A DNA stretch of 64,000 nt from Mesocentrotus franciscanus (GCA_037976565.1 CP137675.1:23065326-23129325), one strand, 5' to 3'; positions 21,727-33,884 are shown, numbered from the stretch's first letter. The notes: generated from the sequence alone by a model not told the origin. Made by a program: numbers and translations.

Positions 21727-23604
21727 GCTCTCCCATCCCAACTATTAAAAAGCAGAAATATGATTTTCAGGGAAATTTCGCTATTTTTGCTTTATAGGCA
21801 CAAAAGTCTACTTGGTTTAGGATGTGGTTTCAGACAGTTTCAGAGAAGTATCATTTTTGCAAAGCTATATAGAAGGATGTTCTTCACATTTACATTATTT
21901 TTAAATAAAATGTTCATTTATTAACATTTTGTCCTTACCATAGATGCTTATCTCAATCAACTGTATGCAAAAGAATAAACATATGAGTCTTGTTTGAATA
22001 TTATTGTCTTCATATGACCACAACATTGCATAATGTACTATTGTGATTGCGTTGTCTGGATAACCCCTTTTGTGGTATTAGGTTTGTGAGTAATCATTAC
22101 GTGAATTGGAAAGAATGAAATTCAAGGATTGATCTCTTTGTTTCATTATTGACGTTGGTCTAAATATATTCTGATTGCAACAGTCTATACAATACAAAGC
22201 ATTTCTGTTTGTGTTTCAGTTCAAATGAATAGCTATATTTGGTCAAAACACGGCCTATGGTGGAACAGCAATGTTCTTGGGCGGACTTTGATGGCCATGG
22301 CAAGGAAAGGTTTAAATGAAATATAAGTCAGTTAATGGGGGAAATAAATGAATGGAAAATAATTGGTTATAAGTTGATCTATTTTTGAAGGTAAACAATT
22401 TGAAAGTATGCTGTAACTACATCTGTGGCATCACAAACATGTAATAATTCTATTAGTACTATCCTCTATCTCACTAGCAATCCTTCAGACTAAAATTTGT
22501 GGTTACCGGTATGTACTTGCTGCAGGCCCTATGTGAAATGTATCTAAAAAACTAACTATCTGAGAATACCACGGATTTTCCAAACGTCATTGTCCCATTT
22601 ACAATTGATTCTAATGTTATTGATCCAGCCAAAACACTTTGAAAGCATAGTGTAGGTATTGTCAGTCAGATGATAAATGCAAGACATGTATTTGACAAAA
22701 AGCAGGAAGGAAACTGTTTATTAACAAACATCTAGAGAGTAATCTATTTCATCTGCCAAATATATATTTTACCACAGAGTCATTGTAGTTTTGTTGATGA
22801 TTTTCAAGCCTTTTGACTTGAACCCTCTCTCACCTGCTCTTTCAAAACATAGGCTTATGTCTTCCCCTTTTTTTTAATTCTAAACAGAGAAACCCCAAAA
22901 CTCAATACCCTAAAAAAAAAAGAACGTATTTCTTTCTTTTCACTTCAAAACAAGTTTGGACGAAGGAAAAAAGATTAAACCCAAACACGCTTCTTTTAAA
23001 AGCCTTCGACCCACAGGGATATTTAATTCCAATTAAGTCTCCAACCCCTTGAAATTATACTGTTCAAGAGACACACACAAAAAGAAGTTTTTCGCTTTGT
23101 TACTTATTTTACCCCCTTTTTTCTTTCTTTAGGCCTTTTTTTCTTTTCTCGATCAGCTCCATTATAACAAACCTGTTTCCTGCCTATTCAAGCTTTGTGT
23201 TGACACTCCAGTCTAGCTACGCCTCTGCCAAAGTTCAGAGCAAGAAGTGGAAGAAAGAGAATGCGTGACCTCAGTAATAGCGGTCACGCAGTTGTGTTTA
23301 CTGAGGAACAAAGGCATTTGAGCGGAGGAGGAGGAGGAGGGGAAAAATGTGGAACCGGGAGCTGCGGAGTTTGAAGCAACAAAGAAATGGCGGGATAGGA
23401 ACAGGGTCAGTGACTGGGTTTCGGACAAAGAGTAAAGTTGGTACTCCGAGCTTCTAGTTCTGTAATGTGTTAACTAGCCACGTGGTTGGACTTGTTACAG
23501 GGGTGATGTATGTTCAGAAATGGGGAAGGAGGAGGGGGAGGAGGAGGAAGGGGGGAAGGAGGAGGAGGGGGGGGGGTGTGATATCCCTATGTTCATTTGC
23601 TTAG
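21727..23604. other. Non-coding DNA with a G/A-rich end
   Basis: The stretch is AT-rich to about 23200. From 23216 to 23450 it is richer in G and includes GGAGGAGGAGGAGG (23323-23340), and 23530-23575 is a G/A tract. No open frame with a recognisable product. Confidence 0.5.
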
Positions 23605-24028
23605 TTAAAGGACAATCCAACCTTTGTAATAAGTTCATTTGTATGGAAGCAGAAAAATAAGAGAAACAGAATAGCTGAAGTTTGAAATAAATCTGACAAA
23701 TATTAGAGGATTGAGTTATGAATGTTTGAAATATGAGATCACTAAATCTATGAGAATCTCAAATTGGCAATTTCGTCAGTCGATTGACATAGTCAAGGAC
23801 AACTCTTCCGTTCGTCATGTACAAAACTATCATCAACTTCTATTTTTCTCCTACACGCCTTCTCCCTTGGGATACTATTGAAATATGTTATGGATAGCAT
23901 GTTACTATAGATCCTCTAAAAAAGAGTTGTACATTTTAAAATATTCTGCGGTGCAAATTCAGTCTGTTTCTTTGATTCTTCTGTTTTCTTTTAGAGTACT
24001 TGTCTCTTAAGGTTGGATTTTCCTTTAA
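23605..24028 (+). mobile_element. TTAA MITE family F4, copy 1
   Basis: TTAAAGGACAATCCAACCTT to AAGGTTGGATTTTCCTTTAA, with inverted ends and TTAA on both sides. It shares ATGGAAGCAGAAAA, GAGAAACAGAATA and GTTATGGATAGCAT with the longer copy at 54.4 kb. Confidence 0.85.
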
Positions 24029-25797
24029 AGCAGTATTTGCCATCAAAAATGTTCTTCTCTTTTGTGTTGTATGTCTCATTCCCTGTCTTTTCTCCTTTCC
24101 AGCTCTGAACCTGCTGCACATCTCTTCTTTTCAGTGGTGCCCGATTCATGGTCTCTCCTATGCCATCTTCATCATTTGATTGCCACATATTCATCATGAT
24201 GATAGTCTTTCCCCTCTTCTTTTACATTCATTTTCCAAGCTCTCACTCAATCTCTGTCTCTCTCTCTGTCTTTCATTCAATCATTCTTGCATAAGTAGTG
24301 TCACCACATTTATTTGTCACATACTAATAATAGGAGATAGAGATACCGGCGTTTTCCTCACAGGGTTACATTTTCCTCACTGGGTAACATTTTGTCACAA
24401 TAAAAGATTATACCTAGTGTTTCTCCATAAGCAAATTGCTAGGATATGAAAAAAATATCATTACTGAAAACTATGCATATTGGTTTGGAAATTCATTTAA
24501 TCCTATGCCTTGTATGGGCATGATCGTGCACTTTTCTTGTACTCAGTTTATAATACTCACCCTGCAAAAATATTGGTTAGACCATCAAACTGTATACCAT
24601 CTGCTAGTATGGATCTAGTAGCCATGTATTTCCAATGTATTGTATCATATTTTCAAGGCCTATATCGTCAGCAGGTGATTACTACTGCCTATTAGGTACC
24701 ATACTATTCCTCGAAAATACCCAAATAGTTTTTTTTTCTATCAAATTTTAATTTGATTTCCTCATTTGACCCTAGCTGTGGCCTTGAATCTTATATTTTT
24801 TCAAACATAGTTATTGCTGTACCCCCAATGTTCTTTCTTTCTTTCTTTCTTTTGGAAAGAGGTAAAACTGTGAGATATAATTGTGGTCTTGAAATGGGAT
24901 GATCTCTTGCTGCCTACACTTCAGCTGTCGATCAACAGAATACAATTTCCCTTCTTTCCTCTTCTGGCAGCAGTATCATAAATCTTTGTATCATTAACGA
25001 ATCCACTCCGTCAACAAAGAATCCATGCTTTTTACCTTTGTGTCGACTCTCCTACAATGCAATACATCCGGAGGCATTCAGATTTTAAAAATAGACCCCA
25101 AAAAATCATAACCCGGGCAGGCTAACAAAGCCTGATCATTGTCAATAGAGGATAAAGTAAAATGCTTGTAAACTGTTATGGCATAACGGTCGTCTCAAAC
25201 CATTGCTCGTCTTTGTGTCCTTTGTAAATGTGCATCCATTGGTAGACATATTTAATGATTGAATACTGATTATGTATAGAATATTGGGGATTGGCGGTGG
25301 AAAAAGAGAGGGTCGGCATTGAGTTGTGCTATGCGGGTAAACGGCTTTCTTGAAAGCGCCAAAGTTTTGTTGGTGTTGGTGTCTTTGTGGCTTTAGAGTG
25401 GGCGGTTTGCACACCTATCCTTTAGAACGGTACACCAGGTGACGGTTCTGGGTCGCTGCGGGACGTTACACGATTTGGATGTCCTCTCTTTTTTCATTTC
25501 ACAGGTGGCAGAATAAAATATAGACCCTCTGCTAATATCGAGATAGTGAAGATGTGACAACTATTCTTTTCAAAAACCTTTATTTTTTGTAAGATCTCTG
25601 TTTACACACATCATTGACACAGTTCCCAATCAGCTGGTGTTTGTGTAAACAGGCCCAGCTGGAGATGACATTGAATATTGAGAACTGACAGTTTGAAAAA
25701 CAACAATTTTGAGGAAAATTGATAGGATAAAGATATCAGTTTGTACAATTCCGTGACATTTTTTGGCCAGTGATAAGAAGGGCATCCAATTGACTGC
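24029..25797. other. Non-coding DNA, no feature recognised
   Basis: Apart from short TC/TCTT runs near 24240 and 24833-24852, I see neither a gene nor a repeat. CACAGGGTTACATTTTCCTC and CACTGGGTAACATTTTGTCAC lie in tandem near 24358-24400. Confidence 0.5.
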
Positions 25798-26330
25798 TTA
25801 AAGGTACTATGTCCCATTGCAGGCCAAAAAATGAAAAGGTTAAATTCCAACGGCATTTGAAAAATAATACTTATTTAGAACTTCCCTCAAAACGAAAGGG
25901 CTTGAAAATGTCTTTTAGTGGTAAAATAACGACTATTAGTTGTCAAATCGACTTTAGTGATTGCAATCCATTTAGTAATAGTCTGATTTTCAGACCCTTG
26001 TACCGAATGGTCGTACATTTTGTGCTGCGCAAAGATTCAATCAGTTTAATTTTTGCCATTACAAGAAGTGGGTTATTGATGTAGACAAATGCTCATGTAC
26101 CCTTTACAGCTCATTTTATGTATGTTATTACCAAAGAAAAAAAGAAGTCAGTCACTCAATAGTGTCTGACAGTGAAGTCTAGAAAGTAAACGGTTTTCCT
26201 TGCATAATTTGAATACTAGGACTCTGCTAGCGTTTAAATTTCACAGATAGGACATACGTGACATATTCATAATCCCTGCAAAGTTCTACAGAATTTGATG
26301 TTGGCTGCAAATGTGACATAGTATCTTTAA
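25798..26330 (-). mobile_element. TTAA MITE family F2, copy 2
   Basis: TTAAAGGTACTATGTCCCAT at the left and ATGTGACATAGTATCTTTAA at the right. The interior is the reverse complement of copy 1. Confidence 0.9.
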
Positions 26331-27102
26331 TGCATTGAGAATAAAATTGTACCATACCTCTACTTTCATGTTTAAGATGGCAACTAACTGAAAAGACAAT
26401 ATTGTGATAATCACATTTCCAAGAAATGTTAGTGTAGTTGCCATGCTGGCATCATGTGCACTTTGATATATGATCCCTGTGATCAATCCTGTGGATAATT
26501 TTGATTTAAAGAATATCAGAACGGAATTTCCTTATGGATTTATGGCAGATACATGTAATATTGTAACCTTCGGTGTTAAAATGTCTGAAACTGAATTATG
26601 CATACAAACATACATCTTGGCTAGGTAAGATTATACAGTTCGAAAATAAAGGATATATTTGAAATGTCACAGCCAGAAAGATTGATTTCTAGATTTCTAA
26701 AGGGAAGTTAACTTTATTTGTTTACAATTTTGTTTGTTTTCACAGTCTGTTTTGTAAAAGCTCTGGGGTGAAAATGGTGCAATAAGTCTCCAAAATATTT
26801 TTAAAAGACATTTTGTTGCACGTTTGTTTTTACCAGTTATCTGCTTTGGATGGGTGATAGATACTACGTTTTATGGTTGTCTATAGTTTGCCTGTCATTC
26901 TTTAATAATATGTGCTTATTAACCAATGTGTAGACATTACATACAGTTATTTAATTATTCTCTCCAGACTCTAAAAAGTACCGTATGATAGCTTTAAAAA
27001 TCCTCTGATTTGCAGATTAACTATGTGTAAAATATGTCTGTATAAAGACGTATATTAGCTGTACAATGTATATCTTATGCCCTCAGTCCTTTGTATTTTA
27101 TG
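26331..27102. other. AT-rich non-coding DNA
   Basis: Nothing recognised. Confidence 0.55.
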
Positions 27103-27497
27103 TTAAAGGTAAAGACCAGTTTTGGAAACGCCCCTCTCTCAAAAAATGAAATGGAAGCTCTCGTTACCAATCATGTGAAAGAATATGTTTTGACTAATAC
27201 GTGATGATACAAATTTTGCCGGGAAACCGCCTACTATTGATATATTTGGTAAATTATTATATCTATTGGGACCAAATAGATATCGCGCACGTGGTCGCGT
27301 AGTCCCATATACATCTTTCTGTGTACAGTGCTTGTAACTTTACCAAGACTGCGCCAAATTTCTTATCATTTTGATGATTCCAGAACCTTGCAGTACACAC
27401 CAATACTTATATGCTAGATGATCAACCTTTTCTGATCGATTCCACAACGTTTCTTTCACAATGCAATCGCATGACCAGAACTGGTCTTTATCTTTAA
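27103..27497 (+). mobile_element. TTAA MITE family F1, copy 3
   Basis: Full length (395 bp) with TTAA on both sides. By eye it is very close to copy 2, with only scattered substitutions, which suggests relatively recent activity. Confidence 0.9.
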
Positions 27498-27668
27498 GTT
27501 CAAAACATCCTATTCTTTAATGGGCAGAAAGGAGCATACTTGAATAGGCAGACATCTCTTTCATGGGCCTGCAAATTGTTGCCAATTTGAAAGTAAGTAT
27601 GTTGGGAAAGTCCAAAGCTCTGTCTGAGATGGGACGTTTTCCTTTTTCTTTTCTTATTGTTGTACATT

Positions 27669-28053
27669 TTAAAGGGATTGGGTAACTTTGTCTCAGATTC
27701 TGAAACAAACTCCTGGATTTAGCTCATGCTGCAATGATAATTATAAACCTTTAGGTCAGTCAGGAACCCCATGACTTTTACAAGCCGATTGCCTGTCTGA
27801 TTATCAAGATATTTATGATTGGAAATCGAAATCAAATTTTGCGTTTTCCTAACGGTTTTCATAACACTACAGTCTATTGGGGAAAACGAGTATGGTAAAA
27901 CCGGTCACTCAAAGATGTTTATATTTTTGAGGCACTTCTTGATCATTTTGAAGCGCAATTTTTTTAGCGCTTCAATATTACACCATATCACAGACACTGA
28001 TAGCACATAGGGCCGTGCATCTCAGATTTAACATTGTTAAACGATGCCTTTAA
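27669..28053 (-). mobile_element. TTAA MITE family F3, copy 2
   Basis: TTAAAGGGATTGGGTAACTT to AAACGATGCCTTTAA, 385 bp. It includes the uninterrupted GACTTTTACAAGCCGATTGC site used to interpret the nested insertion at 33.2 kb. Confidence 0.9.
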
Positions 28054-28452
28054 TGTTCTTTGATGCTCTAGACATGGTCATGAGTGTGAATAGCTATTGA
28101 CTTTACAGTGTGGGCGAGATTGTACAAATAGAATTAATCATCACGATTTTTACAGAAATTCAGACAACAGTTTGATAATATAACCTAGATTCGTCGTGTC
28201 TGATTGGCTCTTTGACAGCAGCCGACATTGTTCAATTAGATTGTAACTCTACCAACAACTTTTTTCCTAGTACCATGTTTTCATATATATTTCATGTAGA
28301 AACTCCTGAGGAAGATGGTAGATACATTTTTCTTGGCATTTTTATGAAGTATAATTGCATTTTGATGGAGAAAAAAAAATTGAGATTATAATTTAACCGG
28401 TAATCAAACAGAGAGGTATTGTGTGTATTTTTGTGGGAGTATCTGAGTCAAT

Positions 28453-28682
28453 ATGTTGCATCTTTCTGTTGTAAATTAGTCAGACAGCAATCAGTTCTTC
28501 ATGTTGCATATCTTTCTGTTGTAAATCAGTCAGACAACAATCATTTTTTCATCTTGCATCTTTCTCAGTGTTGTAAATCAGTCAGACATCAATCAGTTCT
28601 TCATGTTGCATCTTTCTGTTGTAAATCAGTCAGACATCAATCAGTAACTGTTCTTCATGTTGCATCTCTCTGTTGTAAATTC
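28453..28682 (+). repeat. 50-bp tandem array, five units
   Basis: GTTGTAAAT recurs at 28468, 28518, 28570, 28618 and 28672 (periods 50, 52, 48, 54). The unit includes CAGTCAGACAACAATCAG and TTCTTCATGTTGCATCTTTC. The 89-codon frame over it is a repeat product. Confidence 0.9.
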
Positions 28683-28918
28683 TTCTAGTAATGTCATAGG
28701 GATCGAGGAGTTGGGGACTCCTTCATTTTTTTTGGTTTTTGTTTGGGGCAGGGGGGGGGGTGTATATAGTTTAAAAGAAAATGGAAGCGGTTGAATTGTG
28801 CATGAATCTAGATTTTCATTTGCTTGAAATTGATTACAAAGACTTACGGTACAAGAATTCAAATTCATGGTACTTTCAGTATTGTATTGCCTTTAGGAAT
28901 CATAGAATCTTAACGCTC

Positions 28919-29111
28919 TTAATGCCCCACTGCGCTACTTAAAGCTCCTTGCGCCCTCTACATAGCAAACAATGCCACGGTGACCGTTGGTTCCCCATGG
29001 TCCCCTTTTTCTTATGTTAATTGAGAGCTGATTAGATGAGATAACCACCTGTCAGTGACCATGCTGGGAGGTCTAATCCCTCCTGGCCAAACTAGTGCAG
29101 ACGGGCTTTAA
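28919..29111 (-). mobile_element. TTAA MITE family F6, copy 2
   Basis: The left end TTAATGCCCCACTGCGCTAC and right end TAGTGCAGACGGGCTTTAA are bounded by TTAA. The interior AGGTCTAATCCCTCCTGGCC is the reverse complement of copy 1. Confidence 0.85.
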
Positions 29112-29139
29112 AACTCTGGATTTCTTGTTCTTCCTAAGC

Positions 29140-29470
29140 TCAATACTATTAAGTAGGGGAGGGGAAGAACCTTTGCTAATGTAGGGCCTTCGCTGTGGAA
29201 TACTCTAGCTCCCTCAAAAGATTCGTACTAGCAGATCAGTTGAAGTGTTTAGAAATCTTCTTAAAACGTATCTGTTTAACTTGGTATGTAATTAATTGTT
29301 CTGTCATTTTTGTATGTTCTGTCTTACTTCTGTTCCTTTGTTTATAATGCAGATACTTTTATGTGATCTTTAATTTTGTTTTTTTGATACACAAGTGCGC
29401 CTCGAGCATATGATTTCGGGTGGATTTTGGAGCCTTATAACTCTCATATATTATTATCAGTAGTATTATT
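29140..29470 (+). pseudogene. LINE (CR1/L2-like) 3' relic with C-terminal tail
   Basis: Bases 29166-29213 translate to RTFANVGPSLWNTLAP. After a one-base insertion at 29214, bases 29215-29295 give QKIRTS, then RSVEVFRNLLKTYLFNL, then VCN and a stop. The GPxLWNxL and SVxxFRxxLKTYLF pattern is typical of the end of ORF2 in CR1/L2/Jockey-like non-LTR retrotransposons, downstream of the reverse-transcriptase domain. The rest of ORF2 is absent, as expected for a 5'-truncated copy. A short ATTATT-rich stretch (about 29446-29470) may be the decayed tail. The family is recalled from general pattern knowledge, not from a search. Confidence 0.7.
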
Positions 29471-29885
29471 ATGTTGAATTACGTGATTAGTCATTGTCAT
29501 GTTTGCCCATTTCCAAAGGTGATCCACCAAATATTCACTGTATAGCAAACGCAATCAGACATTAAGGGCCATCATTCTATAATTTCATTAATTAATTTCA
29601 TTCCCTTGATTATTATGTCACTTTGCTTGTGATATTATCTTGCAGTTCATCACACGATAATGCTGATAGGATCATGGTATAGCACTTTTAACATTGTCTG
29701 AAGTATATGGTGTCCAATTGGGTGAAATGTTCAAGGATAATTCAGATTGCATTATAGTTTTATCAGCTTCTCATTACACTGATAGGTTTCAGTAGACCGT
29801 AAACGATATCATTGTTTATGATCAATTAACCGATACAATATGGTTAGTCTGCCATTGTAATTGGTGCCAGCGATGACTTTTAATA

Positions 29886-30012
29886 GTACAGTCGAACCTG
29901 CTTTAGCGACCACCTGTCTATAAAGACCACATTTAGGAATTTGACTACATCCAGTACATGCAAATGTATAGTACAGTCAAACCTGCTTCAGTGACCACCT
30001 GTATAGGACACA
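29886..30012 (+). mobile_element. GTCTACAAAGACCAC-family terminal repeat, two copies
   Basis: AGTACAGTCGAACCTGCTTT and AGTACAGTCAAACCTGCTTC, each followed by AG(C/T)GACCACCTGT, lie 85 bases apart in direct order. They look like two left termini of the family at 4.1, 21.1 and 62.6 kb, without right ends. Confidence 0.65.
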
Positions 30013-30548
30013 TCAAGATTGGGCTTTTGAAGCTATCATGTTATTAATAATTTGGTGAGCACTTTCCACTCATGAATTGTGAAGATCCATATCTCCATAA
30101 TAAATAACTTATTTCTTACAATGAGATATATCATTACCAAATTTATATCCTTTGTGTAAAACATTTACTTTTTAACTTTTTTATGAAAAGAGCATTTATT
30201 CTGCATTGATTCTAGTTCATTCGATGACAGTTTAACAAAATACTGGCTTCCTCTCAGGAAAAAGAAATCATCGTTCACGTTATGTGAATTCCAGGAAAGC
30301 GCTACTTGGTGCATTTCCCTTTTTAGCTCGACAGGATTGCCTGAAAAGTGAGACAGCAATAACAATTTAATACCTCGAGGGCTATGTTGACATGGGAACA
30401 ATGTAGTTTTGAACTACAACATGATGGTAGTTCAAATATCATGAAATCTCAAAACTTTAAACAACCATCTACTGACAGCAATGAGGATTCATGTGGGACA
30501 AAAAAACCCTAGTCTGCAAAGTTTTAAACTACAAGCCAAGCAATCATT

Positions 30549-30679
30549 TTAAAGCCTGCATGTCTGCACTAGTTTGGCCAGGAGGGATTAGACCTCCCTG
30601 CATGGTAACTGATGGTGCTTAGGCACTGTGTGCTATATAGAGGGCGCAAGAAGCTACGAGTAGTGCAGTCCCGCTTTAA
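30549..30679 (+). mobile_element. TTAA MITE family F6, copy 3, internally deleted
   Basis: TTAAAGCCTGCATGTCTGCA to GTGCAGTCCCGCTTTAA, 131 bp. About 70 bases of the middle (AACTCGGCTCTTAATTAAC region of copy 1) are missing. Confidence 0.85.
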
Positions 30680-31187
30680 GGACAAGTTGGTGTAACCTTG
30701 AAGTACAGCATATGACTTTGAGTGAGGACCCCTGTGGCTCGTTGTCATCACACTAACCATAACATTGCTTGTCGGTTATAACTTCCATTAAACTAGTTAA
30801 AGATTAATAACGAGTACATCCGCATTGTCGGTAAGTACAAGACACCTTGAGTTTCAAGGCCGCCACCTAAACTTTTAGTTTCAGACGTGTCGTGCGAACC
30901 TAACTAATGTTCGCATGTTTGCATCCTGGTGAAGAAGAGCTATAACATTTTATAGGTATCAGGTATTCATTTGAAGCTCACTTTACATGGGTAATTGATA
31001 ACGGTGACTGCCAAGGCCGTACAATGTACTATGTATTGTCAATAACGAAAATGACCCTCTTGAAGGCAGCAAACGTATTTTAAGATTAATGAATGTAGTT
31101 ATGGTTAGCGCTTGCGATATCCTGGTTGTAATAATTATAACACCTTTGCACATCCTGATGTGTGCGTTGATGAAAAAAAAGTTAATG

Positions 31188-31552
31188 ACTTTCATATTGA
31201 GACAATCTTCATGTCTGGAATAACCCAGCCATGCTTAACAGTGGTGTAGCTAGGGGGCACAGGGGGTATACACCCTTACAAAAAACAAACATGGTACTAC
31301 CATGGTATTCCTATGGTACACTACTACCACGGTACTACCATGATATAGATAGTACTACCATGGCTCTATATATGTAGTTTACCATAATAATTGTAATGGT
31401 ACTACCATGATGGTATATGTACCGTGGCCAAAATACCATGTACCATGGTAACTTTCATAATGACACAATCTTCATGTCTCCATTTCTTGGATTTACCCAG
31501 TCAAATGCCCAACAGTGTTGTAGCTAGGGTGGCGCAGGGAGTATACGCACCA
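31188..31552. repeat. Direct repeat of about 90 bp flanking an ACCATGGT cluster
   Basis: The left copy 31188-31275 and right copy 31451-31552 share CTTTCATA, ACAATCTTCATGTCT, ACCCAG, AACAGTG, TGTAGCTAGGG and GTATAC in order. The 160 bases between are the palindrome cluster described next. Confidence 0.8.
31289..31450. repeat. Cluster of TACCATGGTA-type palindromes
   Basis: Short words built on ACCATGGT, GGTACTACCATGG and TGGTAC repeat about ten times without a fixed period. Almost any sub-segment can pair with another, so the single strand could fold many ways. Confidence 0.85.
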
Positions 31553-31660
31553 TCAAATGGTTAGGGAGGGGGAGAAGAAAGAATAAGAGATAAGAGAGTG
31601 GAGAGAGGATAGGGAACGTGAAGATATGAAGCTGCTATGACCCCATCTCTAATAAAGGAC

Positions 31661-31947
31661 CATGGGAGTGTTTCACAAAGACTGAGATCGACTTTAAGTT
31701 GGACTTAACTATGGCAGGCCGTTCATGCCACTGTTTGCTATCACCATTATGATCTTTAGATAATATTTTTTCCTTCAATAATGAATTATCAAAAAAAAAG
31801 TAAAATCTGTAGATTTGTGACCATGATTTATACGTCCCTTGATAGACCAATGCCAGTAAATGGTGAGAGTAAACAGTGGCATGAACGGCCTGCCATAGTT
31901 AAGTCCAACTTAAAGTCGATCTTAGTCTTTGTGAAACACCCCCCATG
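31661..31947. mobile_element. Foldback element with about 75-bp arms
   Basis: The left arm 31661-31737 (GTGTTTCACAAAGACTGAG ... CCGTTCATGCCACTGTTTGC) is nearly the perfect complement of the right arm 31870-31947. The loop is about 130 bases of unrelated AT-rich DNA. The end GGGAGTGTTTCACAAAG is of cut-and-paste type, and no transposase is present. Confidence 0.9.
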
Positions 31948-32681
31948 TTAACCCCATGTTAACTTGCATTTCATCCACCCATTTAGACTGATGGGCCCAC
32001 CCCCTCCACCCTTCAGTGGTGGAGAGGGGGAGGGTTAGGGGTGCGGGGGTTCAAAATCAACTCTGCATGGCGTACCTCAAGTTCATTAAAAATGTGTTCC
32101 CCCTCCACCTCCGCCCCATCATGGTTTAACTTTTAGGCCTATATGATGGAGCCCTGATAAGTAGATTATTCTATCTCTACACAGAGTGCTCAGAGCAAGC
32201 TGTAGAAAGTCTGAAAATATAAATAAGGATGCTTTCACCCATTTTGACGTGCCAAGAGTAGAAATATAATTGTGTTGCTTGAGTTTTCAGACTACAAGTG
32301 AAAGCTTTCATACCTTCCGAATCTCCTTGGTTCTCTACTAATCCAAAAACGCTGTGGAGAGAAAGAGAACTTCTCTCTCTCTCTCTTTTTTACTACCACT
32401 ACCCAAGTTCGAAGCTCAATGTCCTAGTAAATTTTATATCCATTGGTGTATTATTTTACACCAGCCCAGCTGTTAGAGTGGGGCTCTGCTAAATCTAGCA
32501 GCTCTGCCAGACTGGTATCATGTTCCAATTGACCCCAGACATTTAGGGGTCAGAACGGGGCAGTGCCACAGTCAAAGTGAAAGGGTACTTGGGGGATATC
32601 AACAGCTCTGATTGGTGGGCTGTAGTGTTTGAAGAGGGTTTGAAGTTGACCCTATTGTGTGGTTCTTTAGGTCTTTGACTA

Positions 32682-32683
32682 GG

Positions 32684-32727
<44 letters not shown>

Positions 32728-32940
32728 AATTTCGATCTCCTTCCTTTTTTCTCTATCTTCTTTCTTATGTTTTCTTCAACTCTTAGTTTTTGTCCAGCGT
32801 CTACTCAATCCCTGTTTCTGCACGTCTATCTTTCTCTCTCCTTCACTCTCTCTTGCTTTCTGTCTCCCTTTCTTTTTTCACCATTCTCATTTACACTTTG
32901 TCTCCCTTCTCTGTATCTTTTTCTTTCTCTTTCCTTCCCT
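32682..32940. repeat. (CT)n microsatellite and T/C-rich tract
   Basis: (TC) for about 45 bases from 32684, followed by a 200-base irregular pyrimidine stretch. Confidence 0.85.
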
Positions 32941-32944
32941 TTTT

Positions 32945-33873
32945 TTAAAGGCATTGTTTAACAATGTTTCCAGTTTTAAAAATCTGAGATGCATGGCCCT
33001 ACATGTTATCAGTGTCTGTGATATGGTGTAATATTGCAGCCCTAAAAAAGTGCTTCAAAAAAGTAAAAATCTTTGAGTGACCAGTTTAATTACCATACTT
33101 ATTTTCCCCAATAGACTGTAGTATTATAAAAAACTGTTCAAAACTGTATGGCAAACCGTTTTTGACATTTCTAATTCCAATCATAAATATCTTGATAATC
33201 AGATAGGCGATCTGCTTTAAAGATACGATGTCCCTTTTGCAGCCAACAAGGCAACATCAAATTCTGTAGAACTTTGCAGGAATTATGAATATGTCATGTA
33301 TGTCCTATCTGTGAAATGTAAACGTTAGCAGTGTCCTAATATTCAAATTATGCAAGGAAACCCGTTTACTTGCTAGACTTCACTGTCAGACACTATTGAG
33401 TGACTGACTGGCTTTTTTCATCTTTGGTAATAACATACATAAAATGAGCTGTAAAGGGGACATGAGCATTTGTCTACCTACATCAATAACCCACTTCTTG
33501 TAATGGCCAAAATTAAACTGATTGAATCTTTGCGCAGCATAAAACGTACGACCATTCGGTACAATGGTCTGAAAATCAGACTATTACTTACTGGCTCTAT
33601 AGCTCCTAAGTCGATTCGACAACTAATAGTCGTTATTTTCCCACTTAAAGACATTTTCAAGCCCCCTTTTTTAGGGAAGTTCTAAATTAGTATTGTCTTT
33701 CAAATGCAGTTGGAATTTAACCTTTTCATTTTTTTGGCCTGCAAATGGGACATAGTACCTTTAAAAAGTCATGGGATTTCTGACTGACCTAAAGGTTTAT
33801 AACTATGATTGCAGCATGAGCTAAATCCAGGATTTTGTTTAGAATCTGAGGCAAAGATATCCAATCCCTTTAA
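32945..33873 (+). mobile_element. TTAA MITE family F3, copy 3, split by a nested F2
   Basis: The left part 32945-33216 and right part 33765-33873 join to match the full-length copy at 50364-50749. The interruption is a complete F2 element. The outer ends are TTAAAGGCATTGTTTAAC and CCAATCCCTTTAA. Confidence 0.9.
33217..33764 (+). mobile_element. TTAA MITE family F2, copy 3, nested in F3
   Basis: TTAAAGATACGATGTCCC to GGGACATAGTACCTTTAA with TTAA on both sides, inserted within the GGCTTGTAAAAGTC site of F3, where the host copy reads TGCTTTAAAAAGTC. It sets relative age: this F3 copy is older than this F2 insertion. Confidence 0.92.
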
Positions 33874-33884
33874 ATCTCCCACAT

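Noticed and set aside
23213..23428. 71-codon minus-strand frame in a G-rich area
   Set aside because: Ser-rich low complexity from the GGAGGA repeat, without splice signals or a recognised domain.
28453..28682. CRISPR-like array because of regular 50-bp spacing
   Set aside because: The whole unit is repeated, including the would-be spacers, and the context is animal DNA.
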